A DNA stretch of 64,000 bases from Mailhella massiliensis (GCF_900155525.1 NZ_LT706951.1:70129-134128), one strand, 5' to 3'; shown: positions 30,939 through 41,712, numbered from the stretch's first letter. Program-made: numbers and translations. Notes: generated by a model not told the origin, from the sequence alone.

Positions 30939-32547
30939 GGTCTCCATAGATTTCGTCATCGGCGCCTATGACAGGTTCTCCGCTGCGTTCGCCAGGTTCA
31001 ACGCAAAGCTTGAATCGGCAACGGGCGCCGTGAGCCGTATGCAGGCGCAGGTGTCCCGCTTCGGTCAGAGAAGCGGGCTGAGTCAGGTTGCCGGAGCCGC
31101 GGCCGGTGTGGCCGGGGCTTTTGCCGGCATGGGCGACGGGGCCATGGAATCACTGGGCCGCGTTACCGGTGCGCTGGGGAAAATGTCCCTTCTTCTGGGC
31201 GGTGCGTCCGGCGGCATGGTTGCGCTTGCTTCCGCCACGGCGGAACAGGCGCAGGCCGCCGAGCGTTCGGCCGAGGCCCTGGGCGTGAACGCAACCGACC
31301 TGCAGAAGCTGCAATACGCCGCATCCACGGTGAACGTGGAAGCCGAGGATATGACCGACATCCTTTCCGACCTCACGGAAAAGATGGTGGAAGCCGGAGA
31401 TTCGGACGACCTTGCCGCCATGTTCAAGGCCCTTGGCGTATCGTTGAAGAACGCCGACGGCAGCATGAAGAACTCGGCGCAGGTCATCATGGAAATTTCC
31501 GATGCCTTTTCCCGTATGCAGGATGGCCCGGTAAAGACGAAGCTGGCCATAGAACTTATGGGAGATGCAGGCCGAAGGCTCATTCCCGTGCTGAACAAAG
31601 GCTCCGCCGGGCTCAGAGACCTGGGCCGGGAGGCGGAGCAGGCGGGCCTTGTGTTTGACGGTGCGGCCCGAAGCGACGCAAAGCGCTTTCAGGAAGCTCT
31701 GCGCGGCGTGGGCGACCAGACCGCGGGCCTGCGTAATGCCATAGGGCGGCAGCTCATGCCGGTGCTCACCCCCGTCATGGAAAAGTTTGAAGGCTGGCTG
31801 GAGCTGAACAAGAACCTTGTAGCCACAAAAACCGGCGAGTGGGTGCGGAAAGTGGCGGACAACCTTCCCGCTTTTCTGGACGGCGCCGAGCGCTGGATCA
31901 CTACCGGCGGCAAGGTGCTTGCCTGGTGCACGGATTTTATCGACCGGACCATAGGCATGGAAAATGCTCTGAAGCTCGTTGCTCTGTATATGGGCACGCC
32001 GTTCATCCGGTCTCTGTTCAACGCCGGCAAGGCCGTGGGCGGGCTGGGGCTTGCGCTTACGGCAACACCGTTCGGCGCATTCATGGCGGCCCTGGGGGCC
32101 CTCGTGGCCGCCGGATGGTGGCTCTATAACAACTGGGCGGATATCTCCGCCGGAGTCACGAAATTCTGCGCGGAGATAAAAAACGCCGTTCAGGGCGTGG
32201 CGGATGTGCAGGAAGCGGCCGACATCCACGGCATAGACCTTGAAGATACCGACGCGCTCATGGACCCGGAAAACGCCCGGATGCTGGCGGAGGCCGCCGG
32301 TGGCGGCAGCCGTGAGGCGGCGTTTCCGCCTTCCATGCCCGAAAGCCCGACATCCGGTTTTTCCGATCTTGCCCGTTCCGGCACGGTATCTTCCGAAACG
32401 GTGCGTAAGGAAGAGAAGGAAGTAACACACAAGGTGGAGCTTGTTGTTCCTGCCGGTATGGAAGCCAGGGTTGATGGCCAGGCCAGCGACGCCGTCACGG
32501 TGAAGCGCGACAACATGGGTTACGGCTGGGCCTTTGCGGGGGTGTGA
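30925..32547 (+). CDS. Tail tape measure protein
   Basis: 540 aa. Coiled-coil N-terminus (RFSAAFARFNAKLESATGAV), then a long helical part with hydrophobic segments (~85-110, ~345-395) and an apolar glycine-rich region. It sets tail length; the small size suggests a short tail. Its start lies inside the frameshift extension. Confidence 0.88.
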   Translation: MAKNKVSIDFVIGAYDRFSAAFARFNAKLESATGAVSRMQAQVSRFGQRSGLSQVAGAAAGVAGAFAGMGDGAMESLGRVTGALGKMSLLLGGASGGMVALASATAEQAQAAERSAEALGVNATDLQKLQYAASTVNVEAEDMTDILSDLTEKMVEAGDSDDLAAMFKALGVSLKNADGSMKNSAQVIMEISDAFSRMQDGPVKTKLAIELMGDAGRRLIPVLNKGSAGLRDLGREAEQAGLVFDGAARSDAKRFQEALRGVGDQTAGLRNAIGRQLMPVLTPVMEKFEGWLELNKNLVATKTGEWVRKVADNLPAFLDGAERWITTGGKVLAWCTDFIDRTIGMENALKLVALYMGTPFIRSLFNAGKAVGGLGLALTATPFGAFMAALGALVAAGWWLYNNWADISAGVTKFCAEIKNAVQGVADVQEAADIHGIDLEDTDALMDPENARMLAEAAGGGSREAAFPPSMPESPTSGFSDLARSGTVSSETVRKEEKEVTHKVELVVPAGMEARVDGQASDAVTVKRDNMGYGWAFAGV

Positions 32548-32548
32548 C

Positions 32549-33727
32549 ATGGCGCAGGCATGGAAAATGCGTATGCAGTCGGCCTCCTTCCGGGGAGTGC
32601 CGTTCCAGGTGTACGCTGCAGGCGGCGAACTCGGGCGATCCACGGCCCTGCATGTGTTTCCCAACGGTTCAACGCCGTACCCGGAAGACCTGGGCAAGGC
32701 GCCGCAGTTCTACGAGGTGCAGGGCTTCGTTTCCGGTTCGTCCTATATGGCGCAGCGCGATGCGCTGGAAGCGGCCCTGCAGCAGCCCGGTCCGGGCACG
32801 CTGGTGCATCCGTGGTACGGCAGTTTGTATGTTGCCCTTGCCGGGCCGGTACGCACGCAGCACAGCGCGGCCGACGGCGGCCTCTGGCAGTTTCAGGCGC
32901 GTTTCGTGCGGGTGGAAAAGCCCGGCGGGCTGACGGGAAGCCCCAATCTTTCGGATATGGTGAGCGGGCGGGTAAACGCCGTTGCTCAGCGCGCGCAGGC
33001 GCTGGCCGATTCCGTGGGGCAGTACATGGACAAGGGCGCATGGGTGGTCTCGCAGATAGAAAGCGCCGCCGGCGTTTTCATAAGCAGTGTGAAAAGCGTT
33101 CTTTCCCTGCCGGAAGGGCTTTCCGCCCTGGCCGGAATGGCCGGTTCCACCGGCTGGCTTGCAGGCCTGGTTTCTTCCGGGAGCTTCGGGGCTTCCTGCT
33201 GGGAGATGATACAGGCCGGAGTGGATAACCTGCCGTCCGGTTCGGGGCCTTCGGCCCTTCTTGGCCTGGTGCAGGCAGCGCCGGAAGTTCCGGTAAGCGC
33301 CGCCTTCGGCACGTCGCGCAGGGCGGCGGCCGAAGGGCAGAGAATCGTGGCGAACGTCCAGCGGCAGATGTGCGTTTCCGCCGCCTGTGCCGTGGCCGCA
33401 GGCCATACGCCTTCCACCACCAGAGAGGCGGGCACCCTTCAGGCGGCCGTGCTGGACGCGATGGATGCCGCCCAGCTGGATGCCGGTGATGCCGCTTTTG
33501 CCGCGCTTTCCGACCTTCGCACGGTCACGCTCCGCGCCATGGCGGAAAAGGCCCGCACGTTGCCGGATGTCATTTCCGTAACGGAAAGGCAGGTCATGCC
33601 TTCGCTGGCCGTGGCATGGCGGTGGACCGGAGGCATTGAGGCCGAGCAGGATCTCATCATCCGCAACGGCCTGCGCCACCCCGGCTTTGTGCCGGGCGGC
33701 CGGGCACTGGAGCTGATAGATGGCTGA
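32549..33727 (+). CDS. DNA circularisation protein N-like (Mu gp43)
   Basis: 392 aa. N-terminal domain MQSASFRGVPFQVYAAGGELGR and EVQGFVSGSSYMAQRDALEAAL match the DNA_circ_N family. In Mu it is a baseplate-hub component tied to DNA injection. It follows the tape measure as in Mu. Confidence 0.85.
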   Translation: MAQAWKMRMQSASFRGVPFQVYAAGGELGRSTALHVFPNGSTPYPEDLGKAPQFYEVQGFVSGSSYMAQRDALEAALQQPGPGTLVHPWYGSLYVALAGPVRTQHSAADGGLWQFQARFVRVEKPGGLTGSPNLSDMVSGRVNAVAQRAQALADSVGQYMDKGAWVVSQIESAAGVFISSVKSVLSLPEGLSALAGMAGSTGWLAGLVSSGSFGASCWEMIQAGVDNLPSGSGPSALLGLVQAAPEVPVSAAFGTSRRAAAEGQRIVANVQRQMCVSAACAVAAGHTPSTTREAGTLQAAVLDAMDAAQLDAGDAAFAALSDLRTVTLRAMAEKARTLPDVISVTERQVMPSLAVAWRWTGGIEAEQDLIIRNGLRHPGFVPGGRALELIDG

Positions 33728-34847
33728 CATCACCTTGACCGTGGGCGGTGTGGACTGGACGGGCTGGGAATCCCTTCAGGCTTCCCGCAGTGTGGACGCC
33801 ATGGCCGGCGCGTTTTCCCTGGGCCTTGCGGATCGCGTGCAGTACGGGGGCGCGTCCCTTCCTCTGGCTCCCGGTATGGAATGCGTGCTTTCCAGCGGGG
33901 CGGATACGCTGGTCACCGGCTTCATCGACAGCGTTTCCCAGTCGCTCGATTCCGGCAGGCACGGGATAACCGTATCCGGCCGGGACAGAAGCGCCGATAT
34001 TGTGGACGCCTCCGCCGTACATGCGCCGGGCAGCTGGAAGGGCGCTTCCCTCATGGATATCTGTTCGGCGCTCTGTGCGCCTTTCGGCGTGCCGGTCACG
34101 CTGGAAGGCGACCAGGGGCAGCCCGTTACGGCGTTTCAGATACAGCCCGGGGAAAGCGTGGCGGAAGCCGTGCAGCGCCTTTTGAAGCAGCGCGAGCTTG
34201 TGGCCGTGCCGGACGGCAAGGGCGGCCTCAGGCTGGCCGGACTGGCGCAGGAAACGCTTTCCGCCGTTCTTCAGGAGGGCGTGAACGTGCTTTCCGCCTC
34301 CGTTACCTGCGACGCTTCCGAACGCTTTTCCGAGTATGTCGTCACCGGGCAGAAGCAGGGGACGGATCAGAATTTCGGCAAGGCGTGTTCCGTCAGGGCA
34401 ACGGTTACGGATGAGCAGATAACGCGATACCGGCCTTTGGTTATCCGGGCCAGCCAGCAGGGGGACGCAGCATATATGCGCCGCCGTGCCCGGTGGGAAA
34501 TGACCACGCGGAGGGCCGAAGGCACATCCGTACAGGTCACGGTGCAGGGCTGGCGCGACGGTACCGGCAGGCTCTGGGAACCCGGAGTGCTGGTGCCGGT
34601 GAGCCTTCCCACGCTGGGCATATCGCAGAGCCTGCTTATTGGCGAAGTGACCTGGACGCGGGATTCCGGCGGTACCACCACGCAGCTTATGCTGAAGGAC
34701 CCCGCGGCCTGGCAGCCCGAACCGGAAGAGGCACAAAAGGCTGCATCCTCAGTGGCTTCCCCTTCCGGTACGGACTGGGATCTGTACGTCAAACAGGCCG
34801 AAAAGGCCAAAGCAGCAGGGCAGAAGGTGCAGGAGGCCATGGCATGA
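33720..34847 (+). CDS. Baseplate hub protein, Mu gp44/P-like
   Basis: 375 aa. ITLTVGGVDWTGWESLQASR and ITVSGRDRSADIVDAS match the gp27-like hub family. It makes the trimeric hub above the spike. It overlaps its neighbours by 8 and 4 nt. Confidence 0.85.
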   Translation: MADITLTVGGVDWTGWESLQASRSVDAMAGAFSLGLADRVQYGGASLPLAPGMECVLSSGADTLVTGFIDSVSQSLDSGRHGITVSGRDRSADIVDASAVHAPGSWKGASLMDICSALCAPFGVPVTLEGDQGQPVTAFQIQPGESVAEAVQRLLKQRELVAVPDGKGGLRLAGLAQETLSAVLQEGVNVLSASVTCDASERFSEYVVTGQKQGTDQNFGKACSVRATVTDEQITRYRPLVIRASQQGDAAYMRRRARWEMTTRRAEGTSVQVTVQGWRDGTGRLWEPGVLVPVSLPTLGISQSLLIGEVTWTRDSGGTTTQLMLKDPAAWQPEPEEAQKAASSVASPSGTDWDLYVKQAEKAKAAGQKVQEAMA

Positions 34848-35446
34848 GCCGCGACGCTATCATGGAAAGGGTGCGCAACCTCATGCGCGACGGCGTATCC
34901 CGTGCCGTGCTCAACGTGGTGGATGATGAAGGCAACATGCAGCGCGTTCAGGTCACGCTGCTGGAGGATGAAGTCATCGACGGCGTGGAACGCTTCCAGA
35001 ACTACGGCTTCACCTCCGTGCCGGAAGAAGGAGCCGAGGCCACGGTGGTGTTCGTGGGGGCGGATCGTTCCCATCCCGTTGTTGTGGTGGCCGACGACAG
35101 GCGCGTACGCAAAAAGAGCCTGAAGCCCGGGGAAGTGGCCGTTTATCATAAAAACGGCGACTTCATTCATCTGAAGAACGGGAACGAAATCGAAGTCAAA
35201 ACAACCACGTTCAAGGTGGACTGCGACACCGCCACGCTTGCCGCAAGCAAGGAAATCACGCTGGACACGCCTCTTGTCACACTGACCGGCCGCCAGCAGA
35301 CCACGGGCGAAAAGTCCGGCGGCGGAGCGTCCACCTTTGTGGGCGGGCTGAAAAATACCGGTGGCGACATTGTGAGCGACGGCGTTTCCCTGGAACATCA
35401 TACCCATCCCGGCGACAGCGGCGGCACCACGGGAGGGCCGCAATGA
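34844..35446 (+). CDS. Baseplate spike protein, Mu gp45-like
   Basis: 200 aa. N-terminal OB-like region (VVDDEGNMQRVQVTLLEDE), a beta-helical C-terminus and a tip motif HHTHPGDSGG that resembles the metal-binding HxH apex of gpV-type spikes. It pierces the outer membrane. Confidence 0.85.
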   Translation: MSRDAIMERVRNLMRDGVSRAVLNVVDDEGNMQRVQVTLLEDEVIDGVERFQNYGFTSVPEEGAEATVVFVGADRSHPVVVVADDRRVRKKSLKPGEVAVYHKNGDFIHLKNGNEIEVKTTTFKVDCDTATLAASKEITLDTPLVTLTGRQQTTGEKSGGGASTFVGGLKNTGGDIVSDGVSLEHHTHPGDSGGTTGGPQ

Positions 35447-35520
35447 TGGAGCGTTTCATAGTCTGGTGCGTGGTCGGAGTGAGCATTGTTCACCTCATCC
35501 GCTTCATGCACAGGGGGTAG
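35443..35520 (+). CDS. 25-aa single-helix membrane peptide
   Basis: ATG 35443 to TAG 35520 reads MMERFIVWCVVGVSIVHLIR plus FMHRG. It is one membrane helix, overlapping the spike stop (ATGA) and followed one base later by the next gene. The tight packing suggests it is translated. Function unknown. Confidence 0.4.
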   Translation: MMERFIVWCVVGVSIVHLIRFMHRG

Positions 35521-35521
35521 C

Positions 35522-36004
35522 ATGGATATTCTCATTACTCAGAACGAACAGGGGCTTTTCGATCTGCCGGTGAAAAAGGGCGATCTGGTGGGGGATGGTT
35601 CTCTGGGAACGGAAATCATGGTTTCCCTGTTTACCGATATCCGGGCGGAAAAGGATGAACTTCCGCCGGAATACGGCGATCTTCGCGGCTGGTGGGCGGA
35701 TGCGCTTTTTTCCCTGCAGGGCGAGGGGCAGGGCACAGGCTCCAAGCTCTGGCTTCTGCGCAGGCAGAAGCAGCTGGAAGCCGTGCTCGTGCGGGCGGAA
35801 ACCTACGCGAGGGATGCCCTGCGCTGGCTTGTGAATGAAGGGCTGGCCACGGCTGTGGAAGTAACGGCGGAAAACCCTTCCCCGGGCCTCCTTGCCCTGC
35901 GCGTGGCCGTTACGAGAACAAGCCCTTCGGTCATGCAGCGCGTGACGGATGTGTGGAAGGTGGGCATTACTGAAGAATCCGTAACCATGGCGAGGGATAT
36001 ATGA
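35522..36004 (+). CDS. Baseplate protein, Mu gp46-like
   Basis: 160 aa. MDILITQNEQGLFDLPV, GSLGTEIMVSLFTDIRA and WWADAL match the gp46 family (gp25-like lysozyme-fold wedge). Overlaps the next gene by ATGA. Confidence 0.85.
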   Translation: MDILITQNEQGLFDLPVKKGDLVGDGSLGTEIMVSLFTDIRAEKDELPPEYGDLRGWWADALFSLQGEGQGTGSKLWLLRRQKQLEAVLVRAETYARDALRWLVNEGLATAVEVTAENPSPGLLALRVAVTRTSPSVMQRVTDVWKVGITEESVTMARDI

Positions 36005-37038
36005 GTTTTTCGCGGCCTTCTCTTGCCACCTTGCGTTCCCGCATTGCGGCCGACGTGTCCGGCCGTCTTCTGGACGGCGCGCCGCTCAGGTCCCGGTCGG
36101 TGCTTTCCGTGCTGGTGTATGTGTGGGCCGGGGCCTGTCACCTCATGTACGGGGCCTTGCAGTGGTATTTCTCCCAGTTCTGGATAAAGACGGCGGAAAA
36201 GGAGTTTCTGGAACGCAAGGCGTCCACCTGGGGGATTACCCGCAAGGCAGGCGCCCGTGCCGTGGGGCAGGTTTCCTTTACCGGTTCAGGGCTTGTGCCC
36301 GCAGGCGCCGTGCTCAGAAGTGACGAAGGGCGGCTCTTCACCGTGGATGCGGATGTAACCGTACCCGGCACGGGCGCGGTCACCGCTTCGGAAAACGGCA
36401 GCGCTTCCAATCTGGATGAGGGCGAAGCGCTTTCGCTGGTGCAGGCCGTAACCGGAGTATCCGGCACGGCAACGGTGCTTTCCCTGTCCGGCGGCGTGGA
36501 TGCCGAAACGGACGACGAACTCCGCGCCCGCCTGCTGTCGGTGCTGCAGTCTCCGCCCAGGGGCGGCGCTGCGGCGGATTATGTGACCTGGGCGCTGGAA
36601 GTTCCGGGCGTTACCCGTGCCTGGTGCTATCCGCTTTACCTGGGGCTCGGCACGGTGGGGCTGTCCTTCGTCTGCGACGGGCAGGCGGAAAGCCCGCTCC
36701 CGGATGAGGAAATGGTGCGGCGCGTGCAGGCCCATATCAACGAACGCAGGCCGGTAACGGCGGACGTCCATGTTTTTGCCCCGCGGGCCATGCAGGTGGA
36801 TGTCACGCTCCGTATTGCGCCGGATACTTCGGCCGTGCGTGAAGCCGTGAAGGCGGAACTTCACGACCTGTTCACCCGCGAGGCGGAACCGGGAATAACC
36901 CTGCTCAGGTCTCATATCGACGAAGCGGTCAGTATTACGGCCGGGGAGGAAGATCACCTGCTCATCTCTCCGGCGGCGAACGTCATTCCTGCAAACGGAG
37001 AGCTCCCCGTGCTGCGATCCGTGCTTTTTGAGGAGTAA
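36001..37038 (+). CDS. Baseplate wedge protein J-like (Mu gp47)
   Basis: 345 aa. TPs: VSGTATVLSLSGGVDAETDD, ELRARLLSVLQSPPRGGA and VTRAWCYPLYLGLGTVGLSF are typical of the baseplate J family. It joins the wedge to tail-fibre attachment. Confidence 0.9.
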   Translation: MSFSRPSLATLRSRIAADVSGRLLDGAPLRSRSVLSVLVYVWAGACHLMYGALQWYFSQFWIKTAEKEFLERKASTWGITRKAGARAVGQVSFTGSGLVPAGAVLRSDEGRLFTVDADVTVPGTGAVTASENGSASNLDEGEALSLVQAVTGVSGTATVLSLSGGVDAETDDELRARLLSVLQSPPRGGAAADYVTWALEVPGVTRAWCYPLYLGLGTVGLSFVCDGQAESPLPDEEMVRRVQAHINERRPVTADVHVFAPRAMQVDVTLRIAPDTSAVREAVKAELHDLFTREAEPGITLLRSHIDEAVSITAGEEDHLLISPAANVIPANGELPVLRSVLFEE

Positions 37039-37040
37039 TC

Positions 37041-37628
37041 ATGCCCCACAATGTCGATGATTACGCCGCCATGCTTGCGCGGCTTTTGCCTCAGGGGATG
37101 ATATGGAGGCCTTTCCCCGGCTCAAACTTTTTCCGTCTCCTTTCCGCCTTCGGCGCGGAACTGGCCAGGCTTGAGGCCGATGCCGCCAGGCTGGTGCGGG
37201 AGGTCACCCCTGCGCAGGCCGATGAGGCGCTGGAAGACTGGGAGGAAGAACTCGGCCTGCCGGACGAATGCAGCCTTGCTTCCAGCGATACGGAAAGGCG
37301 GCGGCAGATAGTGCTGTTCAGGCTCCAGCGCAACGGCCTGATGAATGAGGAATATTTCCGGCAGCTTGCCCTGTCCATGGGCTATGACCGTGCGGAAGTA
37401 TATACGGTGCGGCCTTTCCGCGCAGGTACTTCCCTGTGCGGCCATGCCGTTTGGGATGCATGTTTCCACCATGTGTTTTTCATTACGCTTCCGACCGTTT
37501 TCGGTACGCCCATGCGTATGGGGGACCGTGTCGACAGCCGCCTGCGTATATGGGGCATATTCGATTTTGAGTGTCTGGTCAGGCAGGTGAAGCCGGCTCA
37601 TGCCGGTGTCGTGTTCAAATACGAATAG
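37041..37628 (+). CDS. Tail protein, Mu gp48 / DUF2313 family
   Basis: 195 aa. [39 protein letters not shown] and [14 protein letters not shown] match YmfQ/gp48. It links baseplate to fibre. SD gaggag before ATG 37041. Confidence 0.88.
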   Translation: MPHNVDDYAAMLARLLPQGMIWRPFPGSNFFRLLSAFGAELARLEADAARLVREVTPAQADEALEDWEEELGLPDECSLASSDTERRRQIVLFRLQRNGLMNEEYFRQLALSMGYDRAEVYTVRPFRAGTSLCGHAVWDACFHHVFFITLPTVFGTPMRMGDRVDSRLRIWGIFDFECLVRQVKPAHAGVVFKYE

Positions 37629-37636
37629 GAGAAGCT

Positions 37637-39700
37637 ATGCAAAGGATTCATGCTGCCGATACGGTTCCCCTGCTCCCGGAAGCTCCGAAGGGAGGAACCC
37701 CGGGGTACTTTTCCGACGGTAACGCATCCACGGGCGATATGGCCACCGTCATAGATGCGGCGTGGTGCAACGGCGTTCAGGAAGAACTCATGGCCTTTCT
37801 TGCCGCTGCGGGAATAGAACCGAGTGCGGAAGACCTCGGGCAGGTTCTGGCGGCGGTCAGAAAGCTTACGGAAGATGCCGTCAGGGGATATGCCGCCCCC
37901 GTAGATCATGCAGACGAGAAAAGTACCTATGGCAAGGGCTCCGCAGCAGTCTACGGACATGTGAAGCTTTCCGATGCGACCGACGCCGCCGGCCTGGACA
38001 GCAATGCAGGTACGGCGGCCAGCCCCAAAGCGGTGGCTGAAGCCATGGCGGCAGCGGATGAAGCCGTGAAAACCGCCTCTTCCGCCCGGGAAGAGGCAAG
38101 CGAAGCGGCGAAAAACGCATCCGATGCCATGTTTGCCGCAGATGGGGCATGGAATGCGGCAAATACGGCTCAGCAGGCGGCCGAAGCGGCGGCTTCTTCC
38201 GCACAGGCTGCATCGGAAAGTGCGGAGTCTTCCGCCTCAGGCGCGGCGGAGGCTGCAGCTTCCGCTTCTTCGGCTGCAGAACATGCACGGACGGCATCAG
38301 GCAAGGCGGGGGAGGCATCAACTTCCGCATCCGAGGCCGCGGCAAGCGCGGGCAAGGCAAAAGCATCGGCCGATACGGCCGCACAAAAGGCTTCTGCCGC
38401 CGCGGAAGATGCGGTAACGGCCTCGGGCAAGGCTGCGGAAGCCGCAACTTCCGCTTCCGCAGCGGCTTCTTCCGCCAAACTTGCCGGGCAGAAGGCCGAC
38501 GCAGCCGAAACCAGCGCGACGACGGCAGCGCAGAAGGCGCAGGCTGCATCGGCATCTTCCGCCGAGGCGCAGTCCGCAGCCGATGCAGCGGCGGACAGTG
38601 CGGCCGAAGCGGCGGAAAAGCTCGATACCTACAAGAATGTTCAGGCCACGGCGAAAACGCTTCCCGCAGGTTCCGCAGCTTCGGCATCCTTCAACCCGGA
38701 AACCGGCGTGCTTACCATAGGCATTCCCCGGGGCGCGGACGGGGCCGACGGCGTAAACGGCGAGAATGGAACGGACGGCAGCGCCGCAGCCATTACGGAC
38801 GTCAAGGCTACTGTAGACGCAAACACGGGCACCCCGGCCGTTACGGTTACGGTCGGGGGCACGCCTCAGGCAAGAACGCTTGCCTTTGCCTTTAAAAATC
38901 TCAAGGGAGCGACGGGGGCGAAGGGCTCCACGGGCGCCGCGGGCAAAAATGGCGCGGATGGGGCAACATTCACGCCTTCCGTCTCCTCCTCCGGTGTTCT
39001 CAGCTGGACCAATGACGGAGGGCTTTCCAACCCCTCAAGCGTCAATATCAAGGGGCCGAAAGGCGACACGCCTTCTCTTTCGGATGCCGTGAACAGTTCT
39101 TCCTCAACTGCCGCCGCCAGTTCCAAGGCGGTAAAAACGGCATACGACAAGGCGGTCGCCTCCGGGAAAACAGTGACCCATACGGTAAGCACGTCGGGAA
39201 TCTACCCCGTGCTGCTGGCCTATACGGCGGCTCTTGCGGCAAGCAAAACCGAAGGCACACGCTTTTCCTCAGAAGTGCAGGTGGACGCCGAAACCGACAG
39301 AATTCTGGCCAAGGGCTTTTACGGGAAGATCGTTCAAACCACCTGGGTAGGGGCGGCCAAGGCTGGCGGAAGCCTCGTGGAAGGGAATGTGAAGGCAGGC
39401 GGCTTTGTGCCCTTTATCCGGTACAAGTCGGCAAACGGTGTTTTTGTTCTGAACGGGCACTCCGACGGAATGCTCATTTCCTACCTTACCGATGCGAATG
39501 TGGAAGCCGGCGCCAATACCGTGTCGGAATCTCTTGAGTTTACCGAAGAGGGCGTGCTTGTTTCCTCCGGTGGTTTTAAGGGGAGCCTTTCCGGCAAGGC
39601 ATCGGATTCCACCAAGTGGAACGGCGCCGCGAAAACCGTATCGACGGCCGCGCCTTCGGGCGGGGCGAATAATGACATCTGGATTCAATACATTGCATAA
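37637..39700 (+). CDS. Tail fibre protein with Ala/Ser coiled stalk and collagen-like segments
   Basis: 687 aa. N-terminal attachment region (~1-115; [20 protein letters not shown]), then ~220 residues of Ala/Ser/Glu coiled-coil repeats. Collagen-like [16 protein letters not shown] and [19 protein letters not shown] follow (~375-470), then a C-terminal receptor-binding part ending [12 protein letters not shown]...WIQYIA. Ends are shared with the shorter fibre at 41713. Confidence 0.88.
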   Translation: MQRIHAADTVPLLPEAPKGGTPGYFSDGNASTGDMATVIDAAWCNGVQEELMAFLAAAGIEPSAEDLGQVLAAVRKLTEDAVRGYAAPVDHADEKSTYGKGSAAVYGHVKLSDATDAAGLDSNAGTAASPKAVAEAMAAADEAVKTASSAREEASEAAKNASDAMFAADGAWNAANTAQQAAEAAASSAQAASESAESSASGAAEAAASASSAAEHARTASGKAGEASTSASEAAASAGKAKASADTAAQKASAAAEDAVTASGKAAEAATSASAAASSAKLAGQKADAAETSATTAAQKAQAASASSAEAQSAADAAADSAAEAAEKLDTYKNVQATAKTLPAGSAASASFNPETGVLTIGIPRGADGADGVNGENGTDGSAAAITDVKATVDANTGTPAVTVTVGGTPQARTLAFAFKNLKGATGAKGSTGAAGKNGADGATFTPSVSSSGVLSWTNDGGLSNPSSVNIKGPKGDTPSLSDAVNSSSSTAAASSKAVKTAYDKAVASGKTVTHTVSTSGIYPVLLAYTAALAASKTEGTRFSSEVQVDAETDRILAKGFYGKIVQTTWVGAAKAGGSLVEGNVKAGGFVPFIRYKSANGVFVLNGHSDGMLISYLTDANVEAGANTVSESLEFTEEGVLVSSGGFKGSLSGKASDSTKWNGAAKTVSTAAPSGGANNDIWIQYIA

Positions 39701-39710
39701 GGGGGAACAC

Positions 39711-40679
39711 ATGTCCGACGCTACCGAATACCTTATGACCTGGGACGGCATGGAAGGGCGCATCATTTCAAACGGCTACCGGCTCGGCACGGATGAGCGC
39801 TTCGCCCTGTCCTTCGCCTATGCGGCGCTTTACTATGAACCGCAGAGCGGCAATGCCTTTCTGGTGGATGAAGAAGGGCGAAGCAGGCCTCTTTCTTCGG
39901 AGGAGATTGCGGAAATCCGGGCCTTCTGCGGCTCGTTCTGGCAGAAGAACGACTTTGACGTACATGCCTACGATGCGGAATCGGGCCTGTATGAAGGCTG
40001 CATGGCAAAGAGCGCTGCGGAACATGCGGGCCTTGCCTACCGTGTGAACGAGGCCCCCGATCATCCGGCCTGCAAATGGACGGGCGAAGCCTGGGAGCGA
40101 CTGGCCATGGTCGTGCTCGATGACGGCGCCGTGCGCGACTGGCCGGAAAACATCTGCGCCCAGTGTGTGCTGGGCTTTACCGAAGCGGAAAAGGCGCAAA
40201 AGGTTCCGGAGCGGCCCGGCATGTATCATATATGGGATATCGCCTCCGGCGCATGGAAGGACCCGCGCAGCCTGGAGCAGGCAAAAAGGGATGCCGCGTC
40301 TTCGCTGCGTGTGGATTTCGAGCTTCTGCGCCACGCCAAAAGTGCGGACGGCTACTTTACCCCGAACTATGAAACCGAAACCTGGACCTGGCAGGCCATG
40401 GAGGCCCGCGCATACCTTGCCGACGAAGGCGCATCCACGCCGTACATTGATGCCTTCCTTGCCGCCCGTACCGACGAGGGAAAGCCGGGGAAAAGGGCTC
40501 TCTGTGAGGATATCCTTGCCAACCACAAGGCCTTTCTCGCCACCATGGCGGAGGTAAACGGCGCACAGTGGGCCTTTCTTTCCCGGGTGAAGGCCGCAGC
40601 CACAAAGGAAGAATGCCTTGCCGTGCAGAATGAGGCGCATGAACACTGCATGGCGGCAAGGCGTTCTCTGGAGGTGTAG
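39711..40679 (+). CDS. Tail-fibre-associated protein
   Basis: 322 aa, soluble, Trp-rich. Position between two receptor-binding genes suggests fibre assembly or a fibre subunit. The C-terminal half (YFTPNYETETWTWQAMEARAY ... WAFLSRVKAAATKEE) resembles helical domains common in phage tail proteins. SD aggggg before ATG 39711. Confidence 0.55.
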   Translation: MSDATEYLMTWDGMEGRIISNGYRLGTDERFALSFAYAALYYEPQSGNAFLVDEEGRSRPLSSEEIAEIRAFCGSFWQKNDFDVHAYDAESGLYEGCMAKSAAEHAGLAYRVNEAPDHPACKWTGEAWERLAMVVLDDGAVRDWPENICAQCVLGFTEAEKAQKVPERPGMYHIWDIASGAWKDPRSLEQAKRDAASSLRVDFELLRHAKSADGYFTPNYETETWTWQAMEARAYLADEGASTPYIDAFLAARTDEGKPGKRALCEDILANHKAFLATMAEVNGAQWAFLSRVKAAATKEECLAVQNEAHEHCMAARRSLEV

Positions 40680-40680
40680 T

Positions 40681-41665
40681 ATGCCGGTACAGGTAAAAGT
40701 AAGCGGAGCCTGGAAAAAGCAGAAGCACAGCTATGTAAAGGTTTCGGGCGCGTGGAAGACAACCCTGAACACCTGGGTAAAGGTCTCCGGCGTATGGAAA
40801 AAGGCCTATACCTACAGCTATTCCTATTCGGCATGGTCCGCGTGTTCCAAAAACTGCGGCACGGGCACGCAGACGCGCACGGCAACCTGCAAGCGTTCCG
40901 ACGGCCTTTCCGTTTCCGATGCCTTCTGCACGGCCTACGGTGTGACCAAGGCCCCCCTTTCTCAGAACTGCAACACGCAGGAGTGCTTTACCTGGAAAGA
41001 ATATACCACCAATACCACCTTTACCGCTCCCCACAACGGCACCTTCCGCTTCACGGTGTACGGCGCAGGCGGTGGCGGAGGAAAGGGAGGAGCCGGTTTC
41101 TACAAGGCTACAGAACAGCCGAACGGCTCCCCGTTCTTCATCAATGCCGGGGGCGGCGGTGGAGGCGGAGGCGGGGGCGGCTACTTCACCACAAAGGAAC
41201 AGTACCTTTCCGCCGGGCAAACGGTATCGCTTTCCATAGGCAGCCCCGGCGCAGCCAATGGCGGTAACGGCGGCACAACCACCATAGGGGGCAGCGTGTC
41301 CGCCTCCGCAGCCGGAGGCCTCGGCGGAAGTGCGGGCGGCGCAGGCTCAGGTTCTGGAGAGAGCAGTTTCGGCGGATCGGGCGGCAGCGGCGGCGGGGGT
41401 TCCGTAAACGGCGGAACCGGAGGCGGAGGCCAGGCCCACCAGAGCAGCGTAAATGTGGACTATTCTTCCGGCGGCGCAGGGGGTGGCGGTGGCCAGGGCG
41501 GCCGTTTCTTCCGGCGGCGCAGGGGGTGGCGGTGGCCAGGGCGGCCGTTGGGGTGGGCCCGGCGGCAACGGCGGCGGTGCGGGCAATACCATTCCTTCCG
41601 TGGGCTCCGGGGGGAACGGCACCGCCGGTTCTTCCGGCATGGTGCGGGTGGAGTATGTGGGGTAA
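40681..41665 (+). pseudogene. Glycine-rich tail adhesin with thrombospondin-1 domain, out of frame by a 43-bp duplication
   Basis: ATG 40681 follows ggaggtgtagt. Three short repeats (VKVSGAWKK, VKVSGAWKT, VKVSGVWKK) lead to a six-Cys TSP1-like domain (YSAWSACSKNCGTGTQTRT, ~45-100). A poly-Gly adhesin region follows. A 43-bp tandem duplication (41463-41548) shifts the frame. With one copy the product is 313 aa and ends in TAGSSGMVRVEYVG at TAA 41665, the usual end of such adhesins. As sequenced, the frame runs on through 42201 into the next gene without a stop. Confidence 0.8.
41463..41548 (+). repeat. 43-bp perfect tandem duplication in the adhesin gene
   Basis: The unit beginning ttcttccggcggcgcagggg at 41463 recurs at 41506. 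Its length is not a multiple of three, so gain or loss of one unit switches the reading frame. Confidence 0.9.
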
Positions 41666-41712
41666 CGCCCCGCAGGGACATGTGGGCGAAAAATCTTAAG
41701 AAGGATCTTTTC

